Notes: a model not told the origin generated them from the sequence alone. 54,641 bases of DNA from Chthoniobacterales bacterium (GCA_036569045.1 DATCRI010000041.1:1-54641), one strand, 5' to 3'; numbered from the stretch's first letter, positions 44,416 through 52,561 are shown. Program-made: numbers and translations.

Positions 44416-44652
44416 ATGAACGCCGAATCCGCCGCCGACCTGCGCCAGCGCCTGCACGACGGCCTTTGCCAGCAGCTCACGGCCGCTCTCATGTTTTCCG
44501 ACGCGCTGCGCCGCAGCCTGGAAAATCGGGCCGCGCCGGAACTCGAGGATTGCGAGCGTCTCGTGGAACTCCTCCAATCCTCGGCTGATGAGCTTGTCGG
44601 CGTGATGAATCACCTGACCGAGATTCGCGCCACCGCCGAGGCCGAAAAGTAG
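44416..44652 (+). CDS. Stand-alone histidine-kinase dimerisation-like domain
   Basis: The protein is 78 aa from ATG 44416. LRQRLHDGLCQQLTAALMFS strongly resembles the phosphoacceptor helix of HisKA_3-type kinases (LHDGLGQQLT), with the His in RLHDG. The rest forms a second amphipathic helix (ELEDCERLVELLQSSADELV) that would complete the helical hairpin. No HATPase domain, sensor or membrane span follows, and the gene stops at 44652, just before a convergent gene. It could be a phosphotransfer partner, a dimerisation inhibitor or a relic. A start further upstream has no family-like sequence. Confidence 0.65.
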   Translation: MNAESAADLRQRLHDGLCQQLTAALMFSDALRRSLENRAAPELEDCERLVELLQSSADELVGVMNHLTEIRATAEAEK

Positions 44653-44661
44653 GCCCCGCCG

Positions 44662-45366
44662 CTAGCCGGCCTCACCGAGAACCTTCAGATACGTGCGGTC
44701 GACGATCTGGTGCGTCTTGGGATCGTAGGTTTCCACGCGCATCGTTTTCAGCATCCACTTGCCGTTGATCTTCTGCGGCGAGATCACCTTGAAGCGCTTG
44801 AGAATGCGTCCGTCCATGCCGTAGCCCTCGATCTGCAGGGCCGCGCCGCTTTCCTCGTCGATCCACAACCGGGCGACGCCGTATTGGGATTGCCCACGCG
44901 GCGCCTGCACCTCGAGTTTCCACGCCTTCCGCACGCCCACCATTTCCTCGCCGAGCAATTTGGGGCGCGGCCAGTAAAGGAAGCGCAGCGCGAGGTCTTC
45001 GAAGGTGATCGGGGTGCCGCGCACCTTTTCGTCGTAACGGGCCGGCTTGATCTCGGACGTTTTCCCGCCCTTGCGCTCCCGCAATTCCGAGGAATCCTCG
45101 CCGAGCACAAGCTGGATCTGCTGGTCCGGATTCGTGAATGTGTAGCTCACCACGCCGTTCTCCAGCGCGAGAATGAAGGGCGTCTTTCCGGCATCTCCGC
45201 TCAACTCTCCGCGAAGCGTTTCCTGCTGGCTCATCGGGCTCAGGCGCGCCGCCCGGAGGATCTCGTCCGCACTGGGAGCTTGCGCCGCCCGTCCGGTCAT
45301 CGCGCCGGCGGCGAGCAGCAGGACGGAGAGAAGGACGCTCGAAGCTTGAGTGGGACGGAGATTCAT
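44662..45366 (-). CDS. Outer-membrane lipoprotein-sorting (LolA-like) periplasmic protein
   Basis: The 234-aa protein has a Sec signal (SVLLSVLLLAAGAMTGRAAQ). A beta-rich fold follows, with FILALENGVVSYTFTNPDQQ, ARLWIDEESGAALQIEGYGM and ILKRFKVISPQKINGKWMLK. This layout is that of the outer membrane lipoprotein-sorting protein family related to LolA/LolB, which carries a hydrophobic ligand in a half-barrel. It is convergent with the small helical protein (9 bp apart) and divergent from the PAP2 gene, 34 bp away. The cargo is unknown. Confidence 0.8.
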   Translation of the reverse strand: MNLRPTQASSVLLSVLLLAAGAMTGRAAQAPSADEILRAARLSPMSQQETLRGELSGDAGKTPFILALENGVVSYTFTNPDQQIQLVLGEDSSELRERKGGKTSEIKPARYDEKVRGTPITFEDLALRFLYWPRPKLLGEEMVGVRKAWKLEVQAPRGQSQYGVARLWIDEESGAALQIEGYGMDGRILKRFKVISPQKINGKWMLKTMRVETYDPKTHQIVDRTYLKVLGEAG

Positions 45367-45400
45367 TGGAAGGTGGGCGGAATATCCCGCCCATCGCTCG

Positions 45401-46048
45401 ATGGATCAACGCATCTTTTTTCTCATCAACGGGCACTGGGCCCATCCGGCGCTCGACCTGCCCATGGCAGCGATCTCGAGCTGGGATTTCTGGTGGCCGA
45501 TCGCCCTCGTCGGCGGCCTGCTGTTGCTGGCCTTCGGCGGTTTTCGCGGCCGTGCGGCGCTCGTCTGCATTGGCCTCACGGTCGGTCTTACCGACGGCGT
45601 GATCGTTGACGCCATCAAGGGCAACGTCGGCCGGCCACGTCCGCATCAGGTGCTCGAGGGCGTGCGCATCGTCGACCTTCAGAAGGCGCGCCCGCGCTTG
45701 CTCGCTCTCGGCAAACCCGCCAAGGTCGAATACTCCAGCCCGTCGATCCAGCCCGTGCGCGGCATCTCGTTTCCCTCCGGCCATGCGTCGAACAACTTCG
45801 CGCTCGCCGTCGTTCTCGCCGTCTTCTACCGCCGCTGGGGCTGGCTCTACTTCCTGCCAGCCTCGCTCATCGCCTACTCGCGCATCTATACCGGCTCTCA
45901 TTATCCGTCCGACGTCATTGTCGCCGCCTTCATCGGGGCGGCCCTCGCCTGTCTCGTGCTCGCGGCGGCAGAGGCGATCTGGCGTCGATTTGCCGGTCGC
46001 GTCGTGCCGCGCCTTTTTGCGGCCCATCCCAGCCTGCTCGCCGGATGA
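45401..46048 (+). CDS. PAP2-family membrane phosphatase
   Basis: The protein is 215 aa from ATG 45401. The three catalytic blocks of the acid phosphatase/phospholipase family are all present: KGNVGRPRP (K-x6-RP), FPSGHAS (PSGH) and SRIYTGSHYPSDV (SR-x5-H-x3-D). About five membrane spans are seen. Members remove phosphate from lipid phosphates such as undecaprenyl pyrophosphate or lipid A. It is joined by an ATGA overlap to the GT39 gene downstream, suggesting recycling of the polyprenyl carrier or trimming of the acceptor. Confidence 0.9.
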   Translation: MDQRIFFLINGHWAHPALDLPMAAISSWDFWWPIALVGGLLLLAFGGFRGRAALVCIGLTVGLTDGVIVDAIKGNVGRPRPHQVLEGVRIVDLQKARPRLLALGKPAKVEYSSPSIQPVRGISFPSGHASNNFALAVVLAVFYRRWGWLYFLPASLIAYSRIYTGSHYPSDVIVAAFIGAALACLVLAAAEAIWRRFAGRVVPRLFAAHPSLLAG

Positions 46049-47502
46049 AACACCTGCCCGCGCTCCTGCTCGTCCTTGTCACGATCGTGCGCCTCTGGGC
46101 CGCCGCGGTCCTGCCGATCACTCCTACCGAGGCCTACCAATGGATGTGTGCGGATCGCCTCGACTGGGCTTTCTTCGACGCCCCCGGTGGCACCGCCGCG
46201 CTCGTCCATGTCGGCTCCCTGTTGCCCGGAAACAGCCCCCTCGGTCTGCGGCTGGCCTTTCCCCTGCTCGCCGCCCTTGCGACCTTCGGCATCTATCGCC
46301 TCGGCCGCGCGTGGTTCGGCTCCGCGACCGCGCTCTGGGCCGCCGTGGCCCTCAACGCCCTTCCGATCTTCAATACCGCCGCGGTGCACGCCGGTCCGGA
46401 AATGCCCACCCTCGCTTTCACCGCTCTCGCACTCTGGCTGCTCGTGCGTGCGCTCGAACGCGGCCTGCCGTGGTGGATTCTCTCCGGACTCTCCCTGGCC
46501 GCCGCCGTCCAGTTTTCCTACGCTTCCCTCGCGCTCATCCCCGGCATTTTTCTCGCCATCACGCTCACCCCGCGCTACCGCGGTCAGTGGCGGCGTCCCG
46601 GCCTTTATTTCCTCGTCCTCTTCGCCGCCGGCGGAGTTGCCAAGGCCCTCCTCTGGAACCAGGCTAACCACTGGCCCGCCACCGCCCTGGGCACCTGGCG
46701 CACGGAATTCACCCCGCAGTGGACCGAAATCCTCCCCGCGCTTGCCTCGAGCATCGGGCAGGTTTCCCTTCCCGCGGCCGCGGTCGCCGTGTTCGCCCTC
46801 GTCCAGATCGTCCGCGCCGCGCGCATTCACACTCGGCCCCGACTGCTCGCCTGTCTTCTCGCCCCCTTCCTCCTGCTCTGGCTGCGCGACATCATGCACG
46901 GCGACTCCGCCACCCTCCCCCTGCTGCCTGTCATTCTCCTGCTCGCGACCGCCGCCACGAATCTCGTTCTCGAGGCAAAAAGACTTCACCGCATCGGCGC
47001 CATCGCCCTCGTCCTCACGGCGGCCACCATCGCCTTCCCGTTTTCCCGTCCGGGCACCCCCTGGAACCGCGTCGCCGACGCCATCAACCCGCTGTTCACC
47101 GAGATCCAAAGCGAATACCCGTTCCCGCTCTTCGTCATCGCGCCCGATCCCGAAGCCACCGCCGCGCTCAGTTACTATCTCTCCCGCTCGCCCAACGGCG
47201 AAACCCGCGAGGTCTTCCTTCGCGAGTCGCAGGATCTCTCGAACCAGTTCGGCCTCTGGCCGCGCTACGACGACTTTGTTCCCGTCAAAAAGGCGCCCGA
47301 TGAATACTTTCAGGAGCTGAAGGCTCAGAACCTCTACCTCGGCCACAGCGCCCTGTATCTCACCGACGAGGAGCCCACTGACCTGCCGCAGACGATCACG
47401 AGCGCCTTCGCCCGCGTCACCCCCCGCGCCACCCTTTCCCTTCCCGGCAATCGCAAATTGCGCGTGTATCTTTGCGAAGATTATCAAACGATGCCGCTCT
47501 AG
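46045..47502 (+). CDS. GT39-type (PMT/ArnT-like) membrane glycosyltransferase
   Basis: The 485-aa polytopic protein has about ten membrane spans. PTEAYQWMCADRLDWAFFDA near the first periplasmic loop matches the family D/E-x-Y motif (here PTEAYQW) used by ArnT and protein mannosyltransferases, and APGGTAALVHVG follows. These enzymes take a sugar from a polyprenyl phosphate on the periplasmic face. The last 130 residues form a soluble periplasmic domain. It sits between a PAP2 phosphatase (4-bp overlap) and a DPM1-like GT2 that could supply its donor. Acceptor is unknown; lipid A or another envelope glycolipid is a reasonable guess. Confidence 0.82.
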   Translation: MKHLPALLLVLVTIVRLWAAAVLPITPTEAYQWMCADRLDWAFFDAPGGTAALVHVGSLLPGNSPLGLRLAFPLLAALATFGIYRLGRAWFGSATALWAAVALNALPIFNTAAVHAGPEMPTLAFTALALWLLVRALERGLPWWILSGLSLAAAVQFSYASLALIPGIFLAITLTPRYRGQWRRPGLYFLVLFAAGGVAKALLWNQANHWPATALGTWRTEFTPQWTEILPALASSIGQVSLPAAAVAVFALVQIVRAARIHTRPRLLACLLAPFLLLWLRDIMHGDSATLPLLPVILLLATAATNLVLEAKRLHRIGAIALVLTAATIAFPFSRPGTPWNRVADAINPLFTEIQSEYPFPLFVIAPDPEATAALSYYLSRSPNGETREVFLRESQDLSNQFGLWPRYDDFVPVKKAPDEYFQELKAQNLYLGHSALYLTDEEPTDLPQTITSAFARVTPRATLSLPGNRKLRVYLCEDYQTMPL

Positions 47503-47558
47503 CGTTTCGGCCTGCCTCCTGCCTCGCCGCCGCGCTGACTCACTTTCATTCACCGTCC

Positions 47559-48251
47559 ATGCCGTCCCTGTCCGTCGTCGTCCCGCTCTATAACGAAGAG
47601 GAGAACGTCCCGATTCTTCAATCCGAGATTGCCGCCGCGCTCGACGGCATGGACTACGAGCTCATCCTCGTCGACGACACCTCCACCGATGGCACCGTCG
47701 CCGCCGTGAAACCCGCGCCGGAGGTCCGCCTGCTCCGCTTCGTCCGGAACCAGGGCCAGAGCGCCGCCATGATCGCCGGCATCGCCGCCGCCCGCGGCGC
47801 CATCATCGTGATGCTCGACGGCGATCTGCAGAACGATCCCGCCGACATTCCGCGCCTCGTCGCCGAAATCGAAAAGGGCGCCGATCTTGTCTGCGGCTAC
47901 CGCGCCCGGCGCGCAGACACCCTCAGCAAGAAAATCACCAGCCGCATCGCCAATTACGTCCGCAGCCGTTTCGTTGGCGACGGCATTCGCGACACCGGCT
48001 GCACCCTCAAGGCCATGCGCCGCGAATGCGCAAGCGCGCTGGTGCCATTCAAGGGCGTCCACCGCTTCATTCCCGCGCTCGTCAAGAACGCCGGCTTCAA
48101 GCTCGTCGAGATTCCCGTGAACCACCGCGCGCGCCAGTTCGGCGTCAGCAAATATGGCCTCGGCAATCGCGCCCTGAAGGCGACGATGGACATGTTCGGC
48201 GTGCGCTGGCTCCAGAGCCGGCACATCAGCTACGAGCTGCGCGACGAATAG
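47559..48251 (+). CDS. DPM1/ArnC-like family 2 glycosyltransferase
   Basis: The protein is 230 aa from ATG 47559. LSVVVPLYNEEENVPILQSE is the GT2 opening. MDYELILVDDTSTDGTVAAV, AAMIAGIAAARGAIIVMLDG, DGDLQNDPADIP and VCGYRARRADTLSKKITSRI are the specific blocks of polyprenyl-phosphate mannosyl/formamidoarabinosyl synthases. It ends in RQFGVSKYGLGNRALKATMD without the C-terminal membrane spans of ArnC, so it resembles DPM1. It should make a polyprenyl-phosphate-linked sugar on the cytoplasmic face for the GT39 enzyme 56 bp upstream. Confidence 0.9.
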   Translation: MPSLSVVVPLYNEEENVPILQSEIAAALDGMDYELILVDDTSTDGTVAAVKPAPEVRLLRFVRNQGQSAAMIAGIAAARGAIIVMLDGDLQNDPADIPRLVAEIEKGADLVCGYRARRADTLSKKITSRIANYVRSRFVGDGIRDTGCTLKAMRRECASALVPFKGVHRFIPALVKNAGFKLVEIPVNHRARQFGVSKYGLGNRALKATMDMFGVRWLQSRHISYELRDE

Positions 48252-48263
48252 TCTCCGGCTACT

Positions 48264-48593
48264 TCACTCCGGCGCAGTGCCCTTCCTCGAGCGCGAGACC
48301 ACCGGCTCGACGAACAGGCTTTTGAGATGCTTCACGCTGCCGTCGGCATTCGTGGTGAGCGTGTGGCGAATCGCGGTGATGCGATAAATGCGAGCGTAGT
48401 GCTTGTGCCCATTGATCGGTGGCCAGTCGCCGCCGTCGAGCGTGTCGCCCTTGGCAATGTCCTGGAACTGGCCCGTGCCCTCGAAAACGGCGAGCGGAAA
48501 TCCAAACTTCTCGCCGTCGTAAACCTGGATCGCGTGAATGATCGGACGCGGCGCCGGCGCAGTGCGACGGGAGGGCTTCTTCGGCGGATTCAT
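48264..48593 (-). CDS. Hypothetical protein, 109 aa
   Basis: No family is recognised. From ATG 48593 the protein begins with a basic Pro-rich leader (MNPPKKPSRRTAPAPRP) and continues with a compact mixed-strand segment (IHAIQVYDGEKFGFPLAVFE) and RIYRITAIRHTLTTNADGSV. No signal peptide, membrane span or Cys motif. It converges with the GT2 gene (12 bp apart). The frame remains open upstream to 48920 but overlaps the YbjQ gene on the same strand, so the shorter start is preferred. Function is unknown. Confidence 0.55.
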   Translation of the reverse strand: MNPPKKPSRRTAPAPRPIIHAIQVYDGEKFGFPLAVFEGTGQFQDIAKGDTLDGGDWPPINGHKHYARIYRITAIRHTLTTNADGSVKHLKSLFVEPVVSRSRKGTAPE

Positions 48594-48717
48594 CGGCGGG
48601 CCGTTCTTTCCGATCGAGAAGCCTCCCGGCACCGGCCCGTTTTCACAGTCGGAACTTCCCACTCCCCGACCCCGTCCCTGCCGAAGCTCCTGGCGGGCGC
48701 TGTTGAAAATCCCTCCT

Positions 48718-49047
48718 TCACGACCGGGGCCGGATGGATACCGCGGTGCCGTAGCACAGGACCTCGGTCGCCGATTCCCTGCTGACGACTTCCGATGCGT
48801 CGTAACGAACCCCGATGATCGCGTTCGCCCCCAGCTGCGTCGCATGCTCGATGAGCGAATCCAGGGCATGCTGGCGCGCCTGCTCGCACATCTCGGTGTA
48901 GGCGCCGATGCGCCCGCCAACGATGCTCTTCAAGCCGCCCAACAGCCCCTGCACGAGGGTCGGAGAACGCACGGTAATCCCGCGGACGAGCCCCTTGTAA
49001 TCGGTGATGACGTAACCTTCGAAGTCGAACCCCGTCGTGGTCTTCAT
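48718..49047 (-). CDS. ybjQ: YbjQ (UPF0145) family protein
   Basis: The 109-aa protein matches this small conserved family throughout: GYVITDYKGLVRGITVRSPT, GGRIGAYTEMCEQARQHALD, SLIEHATQLGANAIIGVRYD and EVLCYGTAVSI. Family length is about 105-110 aa, so it is complete. It forms a homopentamer in known structures and is annotated as putative heavy-metal binding; biochemical role is unsettled. The gene stands alone, 252 bp after the AI-2E gene stop. Confidence 0.92.
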   Translation of the reverse strand: MKTTTGFDFEGYVITDYKGLVRGITVRSPTLVQGLLGGLKSIVGGRIGAYTEMCEQARQHALDSLIEHATQLGANAIIGVRYDASEVVSRESATEVLCYGTAVSIRPRS

Positions 49048-49179
49048 GAAAGCAATAGGAGCGAGCGATCAGTCTTTCCTTGGTTTCCGTTTTCTTGTTT
49101 CCCCTCGAAGGCGTCGAAATCCGCAAACGATTTTCTCGCGTGGGCTGAGCTCGCCAAGGTTCGTGTTCTTCATATGCCC

Positions 49180-49231
49180 ATTGGATCAGTGTCCCTCACC
49201 AAGGCAAAGAGAAAATCAGGACACTACCAAT
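49180..49231. other. Inverted repeat in the gap upstream of ybjQ
   Basis: Arms AGTGTCC (49188-49194) and GGACACT (49219-49225) are a perfect 7-bp pair, with ATTGG at 49180-49184 and CCAAT at 49227-49231 extending it imperfectly outward. The centre is 24 nt. It might be an operator, an RNA hairpin or a degenerate miniature element. The rest of the interval 49048-49299 shows no gene. Confidence 0.3.
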
Positions 49232-49299
49232 GCCGACAGACTGTCGTTGAAATCACGACCCGCGCCACGTCCCACTGCGCCGCGGAGATTTCGCGAGAC

Positions 49300-50505
49300 T
49301 CACACCGGCGGCGTGATCGGGCCGGGCGGGCCTTCGGGGACGGCGAGCGCCGGATCGCGGTCCCAGAAATAGCGCTTCAGGAGAACCTTGAGCGTGGCAG
49401 TGAGCGGCACGGCGAGCAGCGCGCCGAGCAGACCGCCGAGCACGAGGCTCCACGCGAGAACGGAAATGATGACCGTGAGCGGGTGCAGGCCGACGGATTC
49501 ACCGACGATCTTCGGCGCAATGAAGAGACCGTCGAGCTGGTTCGCGACGATGAAGATGATGGTGACGGCGATCGGGTGGCCCCAGTCACCGAATTGCGCG
49601 GTAGCGATGAGCACGGCGGGAATCCAGCAGATCAGCGTGCCGGCGTAGGGAATAAGCCCGAGGACGCCGACGAGCAGGCCGATGAGCACGGCGAAGTCGA
49701 GACCCATGATGAGGAGGGCGGTGCCAATGAGCGCCCCGTCGATGAGGCTGACGAGGAGCTGGCCGCGGAAGAAGCTGATGAGGTAGCTGTTGATCTCGCT
49801 GATGAGGGAGACGAGCTCGCTCTTGAGCGGCGAAGCTCGCAGCGGGAGGTAGTTTGCCCACGTGGCGCCGATCTGCGGGCCATCGTTCAGGAAGAAGAAG
49901 AGGAAGATCGGGACGAGGATGAGACTGAGCATCGCGCCGAGGACGCCGAGCGTGCTGCCGATACTCTTCCACAGGAAGCCGCCGGCGTTGCCGAGGAGCT
50001 CGCCGGCCTTTTTCTGGATCGCGTCGGTGCTTTCGGTGATGGCCTGCTGAATCGCCGCTGAGAAGGGATCGGCCGCCTTCTCGCCAGCCTCGACGGGCTG
50101 GAAACGCTCGGCGAGGTGCTTTGCGTTGTCGACCGTGGACTTGAGGAGATCCTGGGCGCGCTTGCTGTAGGTCGGCAGGTTCTGCCGAAAGCTGTCGCCC
50201 TGCCGGTGAATCGTCGGCACGACCCAGAGGACCATGCCAGCAAGGATCGCGATGACCGTGAGGAAGACCGTGATGACGGCCCAGAGGCGCTTCCAGCCGC
50301 GGTCCGCGAGCCAGCTCACGACGGGGTCGAGCAGGTAGGAGAGAATGCCGGCGATCGCAAGCGGCAGGACGACCGGCTGGAGAAATCCGATGGCCGTGAG
50401 GATGTAGCTGCCCGCGTAGTAAATGCCGGAGAGGGTGATGGCGATGGCCAGCACGGTGAGCGCGAGCCACCACATTTTCCACTGGAACCGGCTGGGAGAA
50501 ATCAT
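49300..50505 (-). CDS. AI-2E family transporter (PerM-like)
   Basis: The protein is 401 aa from ATG 50505; the longer frame upstream shadows another gene. It has the eight-span plan of the family: an N-terminal hydrophobic pair, a periplasmic helical loop (VPTIHRQGDSFRQNLPTYSK), then FLFFFLNDGPQIGATWANYL, LISFFRGQLLVSLIDGALIG and LIPYAGTLICWIPAVLIATA. QLDGLFIAPKIVGESVGLHP is a block conserved in nearly all members. The family is named for quorum-signal export in E. coli TqsA, but most members have unknown or cation-exchange roles, so the autoinducer substrate is not implied. It stands alone with no sign of a link to the EPS genes. Confidence 0.9.
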   Translation of the reverse strand: MISPSRFQWKMWWLALTVLAIAITLSGIYYAGSYILTAIGFLQPVVLPLAIAGILSYLLDPVVSWLADRGWKRLWAVITVFLTVIAILAGMVLWVVPTIHRQGDSFRQNLPTYSKRAQDLLKSTVDNAKHLAERFQPVEAGEKAADPFSAAIQQAITESTDAIQKKAGELLGNAGGFLWKSIGSTLGVLGAMLSLILVPIFLFFFLNDGPQIGATWANYLPLRASPLKSELVSLISEINSYLISFFRGQLLVSLIDGALIGTALLIMGLDFAVLIGLLVGVLGLIPYAGTLICWIPAVLIATAQFGDWGHPIAVTIIFIVANQLDGLFIAPKIVGESVGLHPLTVIISVLAWSLVLGGLLGALLAVPLTATLKVLLKRYFWDRDPALAVPEGPPGPITPPV

Positions 50506-50561
50506 GCGCTTGGCTGTAGCGGGTTTTCGGGCGCGCGGCAACTGCGGCGGAGGCCGGAGCC

Positions 50562-51332
50562 TCAATGGCCGGGAAGCGTGCCGAGATATTGCTTCAGCTC
50601 GGCCTCGCCGCCCTCTCGCAGCGTGAGAATAAATGCCATCGGCCCGATCTGCTGGATGGCGAAGGCGCGGTTGCGTTTCGGTCCGTAGGTCGCCGTGCGC
50701 CACTGCCCTTCCGGGAGAGAAATGCCCAGCGGCTGGGCGGCGAGCACGTAGATGAGCGCCTTGGGCTTTGCAACCGCGGCGACGGCCACCGGCACCTCCT
50801 CGTATTTGAAAAGACGCACGCCGACGACCGGGGCAGCCTCCAGGCCCTTCGCGACGGTGAAGCCGTCGAAGTCTTTCATGACGAACCAGTCGGTGAGCGC
50901 GCCGGCGTTGGTCTCGATCTCACTGAACTGGTCGGGCCCGGCGCCATCGCCGGCGACGACCATCTCGGAAACTTCCTGCATGCCGGCAAACGAGCCCTGG
51001 CCGACGAACATCCACGCAATCAACGCCACAAGGAAAAGGAACGCGAGCCCCACCGCGAGCATCGCGGGGTCGCGAAACGAAAAGCGCCGCACGCGCCGGG
51101 CCTCGAGGCGAAGGGCGACGTCCTCGAGCGCGGTGTCGACTCCGGCGGGAAGCGGGAGCGCCTCGAGCTGGGCCGCGAGCGCGCGGTCGAAGGCTAGCTG
51201 CGACTGGAATTCCGCATCGAGCGCGGGATTCTTCGCGGCGAACCTGAGGGCCTCGCGGACGTCGCGTTCGTTGTCGTCCTCGCCGCTGGGACGATAGCTG
51301 CGAAGGATCTGGCGGGCCTGGCGAATGTTCAT
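50562..51332 (-). CDS. Single-span membrane protein, possible anti-sigma factor
   Basis: The 256-aa protein has an N-terminal cytoplasmic part (about 85 aa, MNIRQARQILRSYRPSGEDD), one membrane span (AMLAVGLAFLFLVALIAWMF) and a periplasmic C-terminal domain (ALTDWFVMKDFDGFTVAKGL). Its start overlaps the stop of the sigma-like gene by 4 bp, the classic sigma/anti-sigma arrangement. The Cys/His zinc motif of ZAS anti-sigma proteins is absent, so the assignment relies on topology and gene order. The periplasmic part resembles anti-sigma or zf-HC2-less sensors but is not recognised in detail. Confidence 0.6.
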   Translation of the reverse strand: MNIRQARQILRSYRPSGEDDNERDVREALRFAAKNPALDAEFQSQLAFDRALAAQLEALPLPAGVDTALEDVALRLEARRVRRFSFRDPAMLAVGLAFLFLVALIAWMFVGQGSFAGMQEVSEMVVAGDGAGPDQFSEIETNAGALTDWFVMKDFDGFTVAKGLEAAPVVGVRLFKYEEVPVAVAAVAKPKALIYVLAAQPLGISLPEGQWRTATYGPKRNRAFAIQQIGPMAFILTLREGGEAELKQYLGTLPGH

Positions 51333-51817
51333 GGCGCGATCTCCGGCTGCGTGGTCGGAGCAGGCTCCTCGACGGAAAGTGCCGCGAGCAGGGCGAGTCG
51401 CGCGCCATGCAGGATATTCGCGAACTCCGCTTCGCCGAGGCCGAGCAGCTTCGCGACATTGTCGGCCTCCATCGTGTCGAGCACGAGGAGAGCGAGCGCG
51501 CTGCGGCCGGGCTCCGGCAGAGCGTGCAGTGCCGCCTCGACCCGGGCGGGTGTCGCGCGAGCGACCACGTCGGCAGGGCCGGCCGGAAGCTCGCCGCGCG
51601 CGGTTCCTCCGGTCGTCCCGGTGGCTCGGGACTTCAGCGCCCGGCGGCGGACGGCCTGGAAAAGGAACATCGCCAGGCGTTCCTCGTCATGCGTCGGGGG
51701 TTTCAGCACCGCAGCCTCGAGCGTCTCGAGGGTAATCTTGCGGGCGAGTTCGGCGTCCTGCAGAAGAACTGCGGCGAAGCGGTAGAGGGGTTGCTCCCAG
51801 GCGTCTCGGTCGGCCAT
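51329..51817 (-). CDS. ECF sigma-factor-like protein (divergent)
   Basis: The protein is 162 aa with GGAGG four bases before ATG 51817. The N-terminal region (WEQPLYRFAAVLLQDAELAR) is a weak match to sigma region 2. The C-terminal segment ALHALPEPGRSALALLVLDT then AKLLGLGEAEFANILHGARL is close to region 4 of ECF sigma factors (L..LP...R..L.L....E.....VA..LG.....V...L.R.R). It is coupled to a membrane protein that may hold it at the membrane. Core-binding residues are poorly conserved, so it may be a degenerate regulator and not an active sigma factor. Confidence 0.6.
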   Translation of the reverse strand: MADRDAWEQPLYRFAAVLLQDAELARKITLETLEAAVLKPPTHDEERLAMFLFQAVRRRALKSRATGTTGGTARGELPAGPADVVARATPARVEAALHALPEPGRSALALLVLDTMEADNVAKLLGLGEAEFANILHGARLALLAALSVEEPAPTTQPEIAP

Positions 51818-51886
51818 CAAGCCTCCAAATTAGGCCACGCGACTCCGCGGGGACAAGCGTCGATTGCAGGCGCTGGGACGACTTCC

Positions 51887-52429
51887 TCAGCGATAGACGA
51901 AAACGGGCGTGCCGACCTCGACCGCGTGGAAGAATCGCCTCGCCTGGCGCTGCGGCAGGCGGATGCAGCCGTGCGAGGCGGGATAGTCGGGCACGTGCCC
52001 GGCGTGCAGGCCGACGGCGCCGTTGATGCGCAGGAAATACGGCATCGGAGCGCCGACGAAAGTGGCACCGGCAGGCTTTTTGTCCTTCCGCACATTCACG
52101 TTCGCCTTCACGACCCGGCCATTCTTCACGTAGGCGCCATAGAGCGTGGAGCGGTGGTCGATGTCCTTCTGCGTCACGCGGTATTTGCCCGCGGGAGTGC
52201 CGTAGCCCTCGCGACCGGTGGAGACGGGGGAGATCGCCACGACCTTGCCCTCGCGATAGAGATAGGCCTTCTGCTCCTTCAGCCGGACGATGACCGAATG
52301 CTGCGACGTGTCCCGGTCGAACAGCATGCCGAGCTCCGGAACGGTGGCACAGCCGGCAAGGATGCCGACCAGCGCGACTGCCGCCAGCCGCATCGCCTTC
52401 CCCAAAACCTTGGTAAATTCAAATTTCAT
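51887..52429 (-). CDS. L,D-transpeptidase (YkuD) lipoprotein
   Basis: The protein is 180 aa from ATG 52429. LAAVALVGILAGCATVPEL has a lipobox, LAGC, for lipid attachment. SVIVRLKEQKAYLYREGKVV starts the YkuD domain, and SHGCIRLP holds the catalytic Cys and conserved Arg; a His upstream in VGLHAGH completes the site. These enzymes cross-link peptidoglycan 3-3 or attach lipoproteins to it, and confer resistance to beta-lactams that spare L,D-transpeptidases. It faces away from the phosphatase-GlyA gene across 132 bp and precedes the sigma-like pair. Confidence 0.92.
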   Translation of the reverse strand: MKFEFTKVLGKAMRLAAVALVGILAGCATVPELGMLFDRDTSQHSVIVRLKEQKAYLYREGKVVAISPVSTGREGYGTPAGKYRVTQKDIDHRSTLYGAYVKNGRVVKANVNVRKDKKPAGATFVGAPMPYFLRINGAVGLHAGHVPDYPASHGCIRLPQRQARRFFHAVEVGTPVFVYR

Positions 52430-52491
52430 GCGGGAACAAAGACACTGCGCGAGCCCGGGCGTCAACCCCGCGCGCCCATCGGGGGAATCGA

Positions 52492-52519
52492 TTGACTTGG
52501 CCGCCCGAGCTTTTACCTT
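52492..52519 (+). promoter_or_regulatory. Candidate sigma-70 promoter of the phosphatase-GlyA gene
   Basis: TTGACT at 52492-52497 and TACCTT at 52514-52519 are spaced 16 bp, with the -10 box 42 bp before the ATG at 52562. The -35 matches the consensus in five of six positions, the -10 only in three. GGAGG about 10 bases before the ATG is a good ribosome site. Confidence 0.35.
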
Positions 52520-52561
52520 CTCCCCTCGCCCCGGTCGCAACGCGCCCGGAGGTCGCCTTGC

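Noticed and set aside
49300-50505. AI-2E transporter as part of the polysaccharide export system
   Set aside because: It lies far from the EPS genes with its own flanks. The family has no established role in polysaccharide export.
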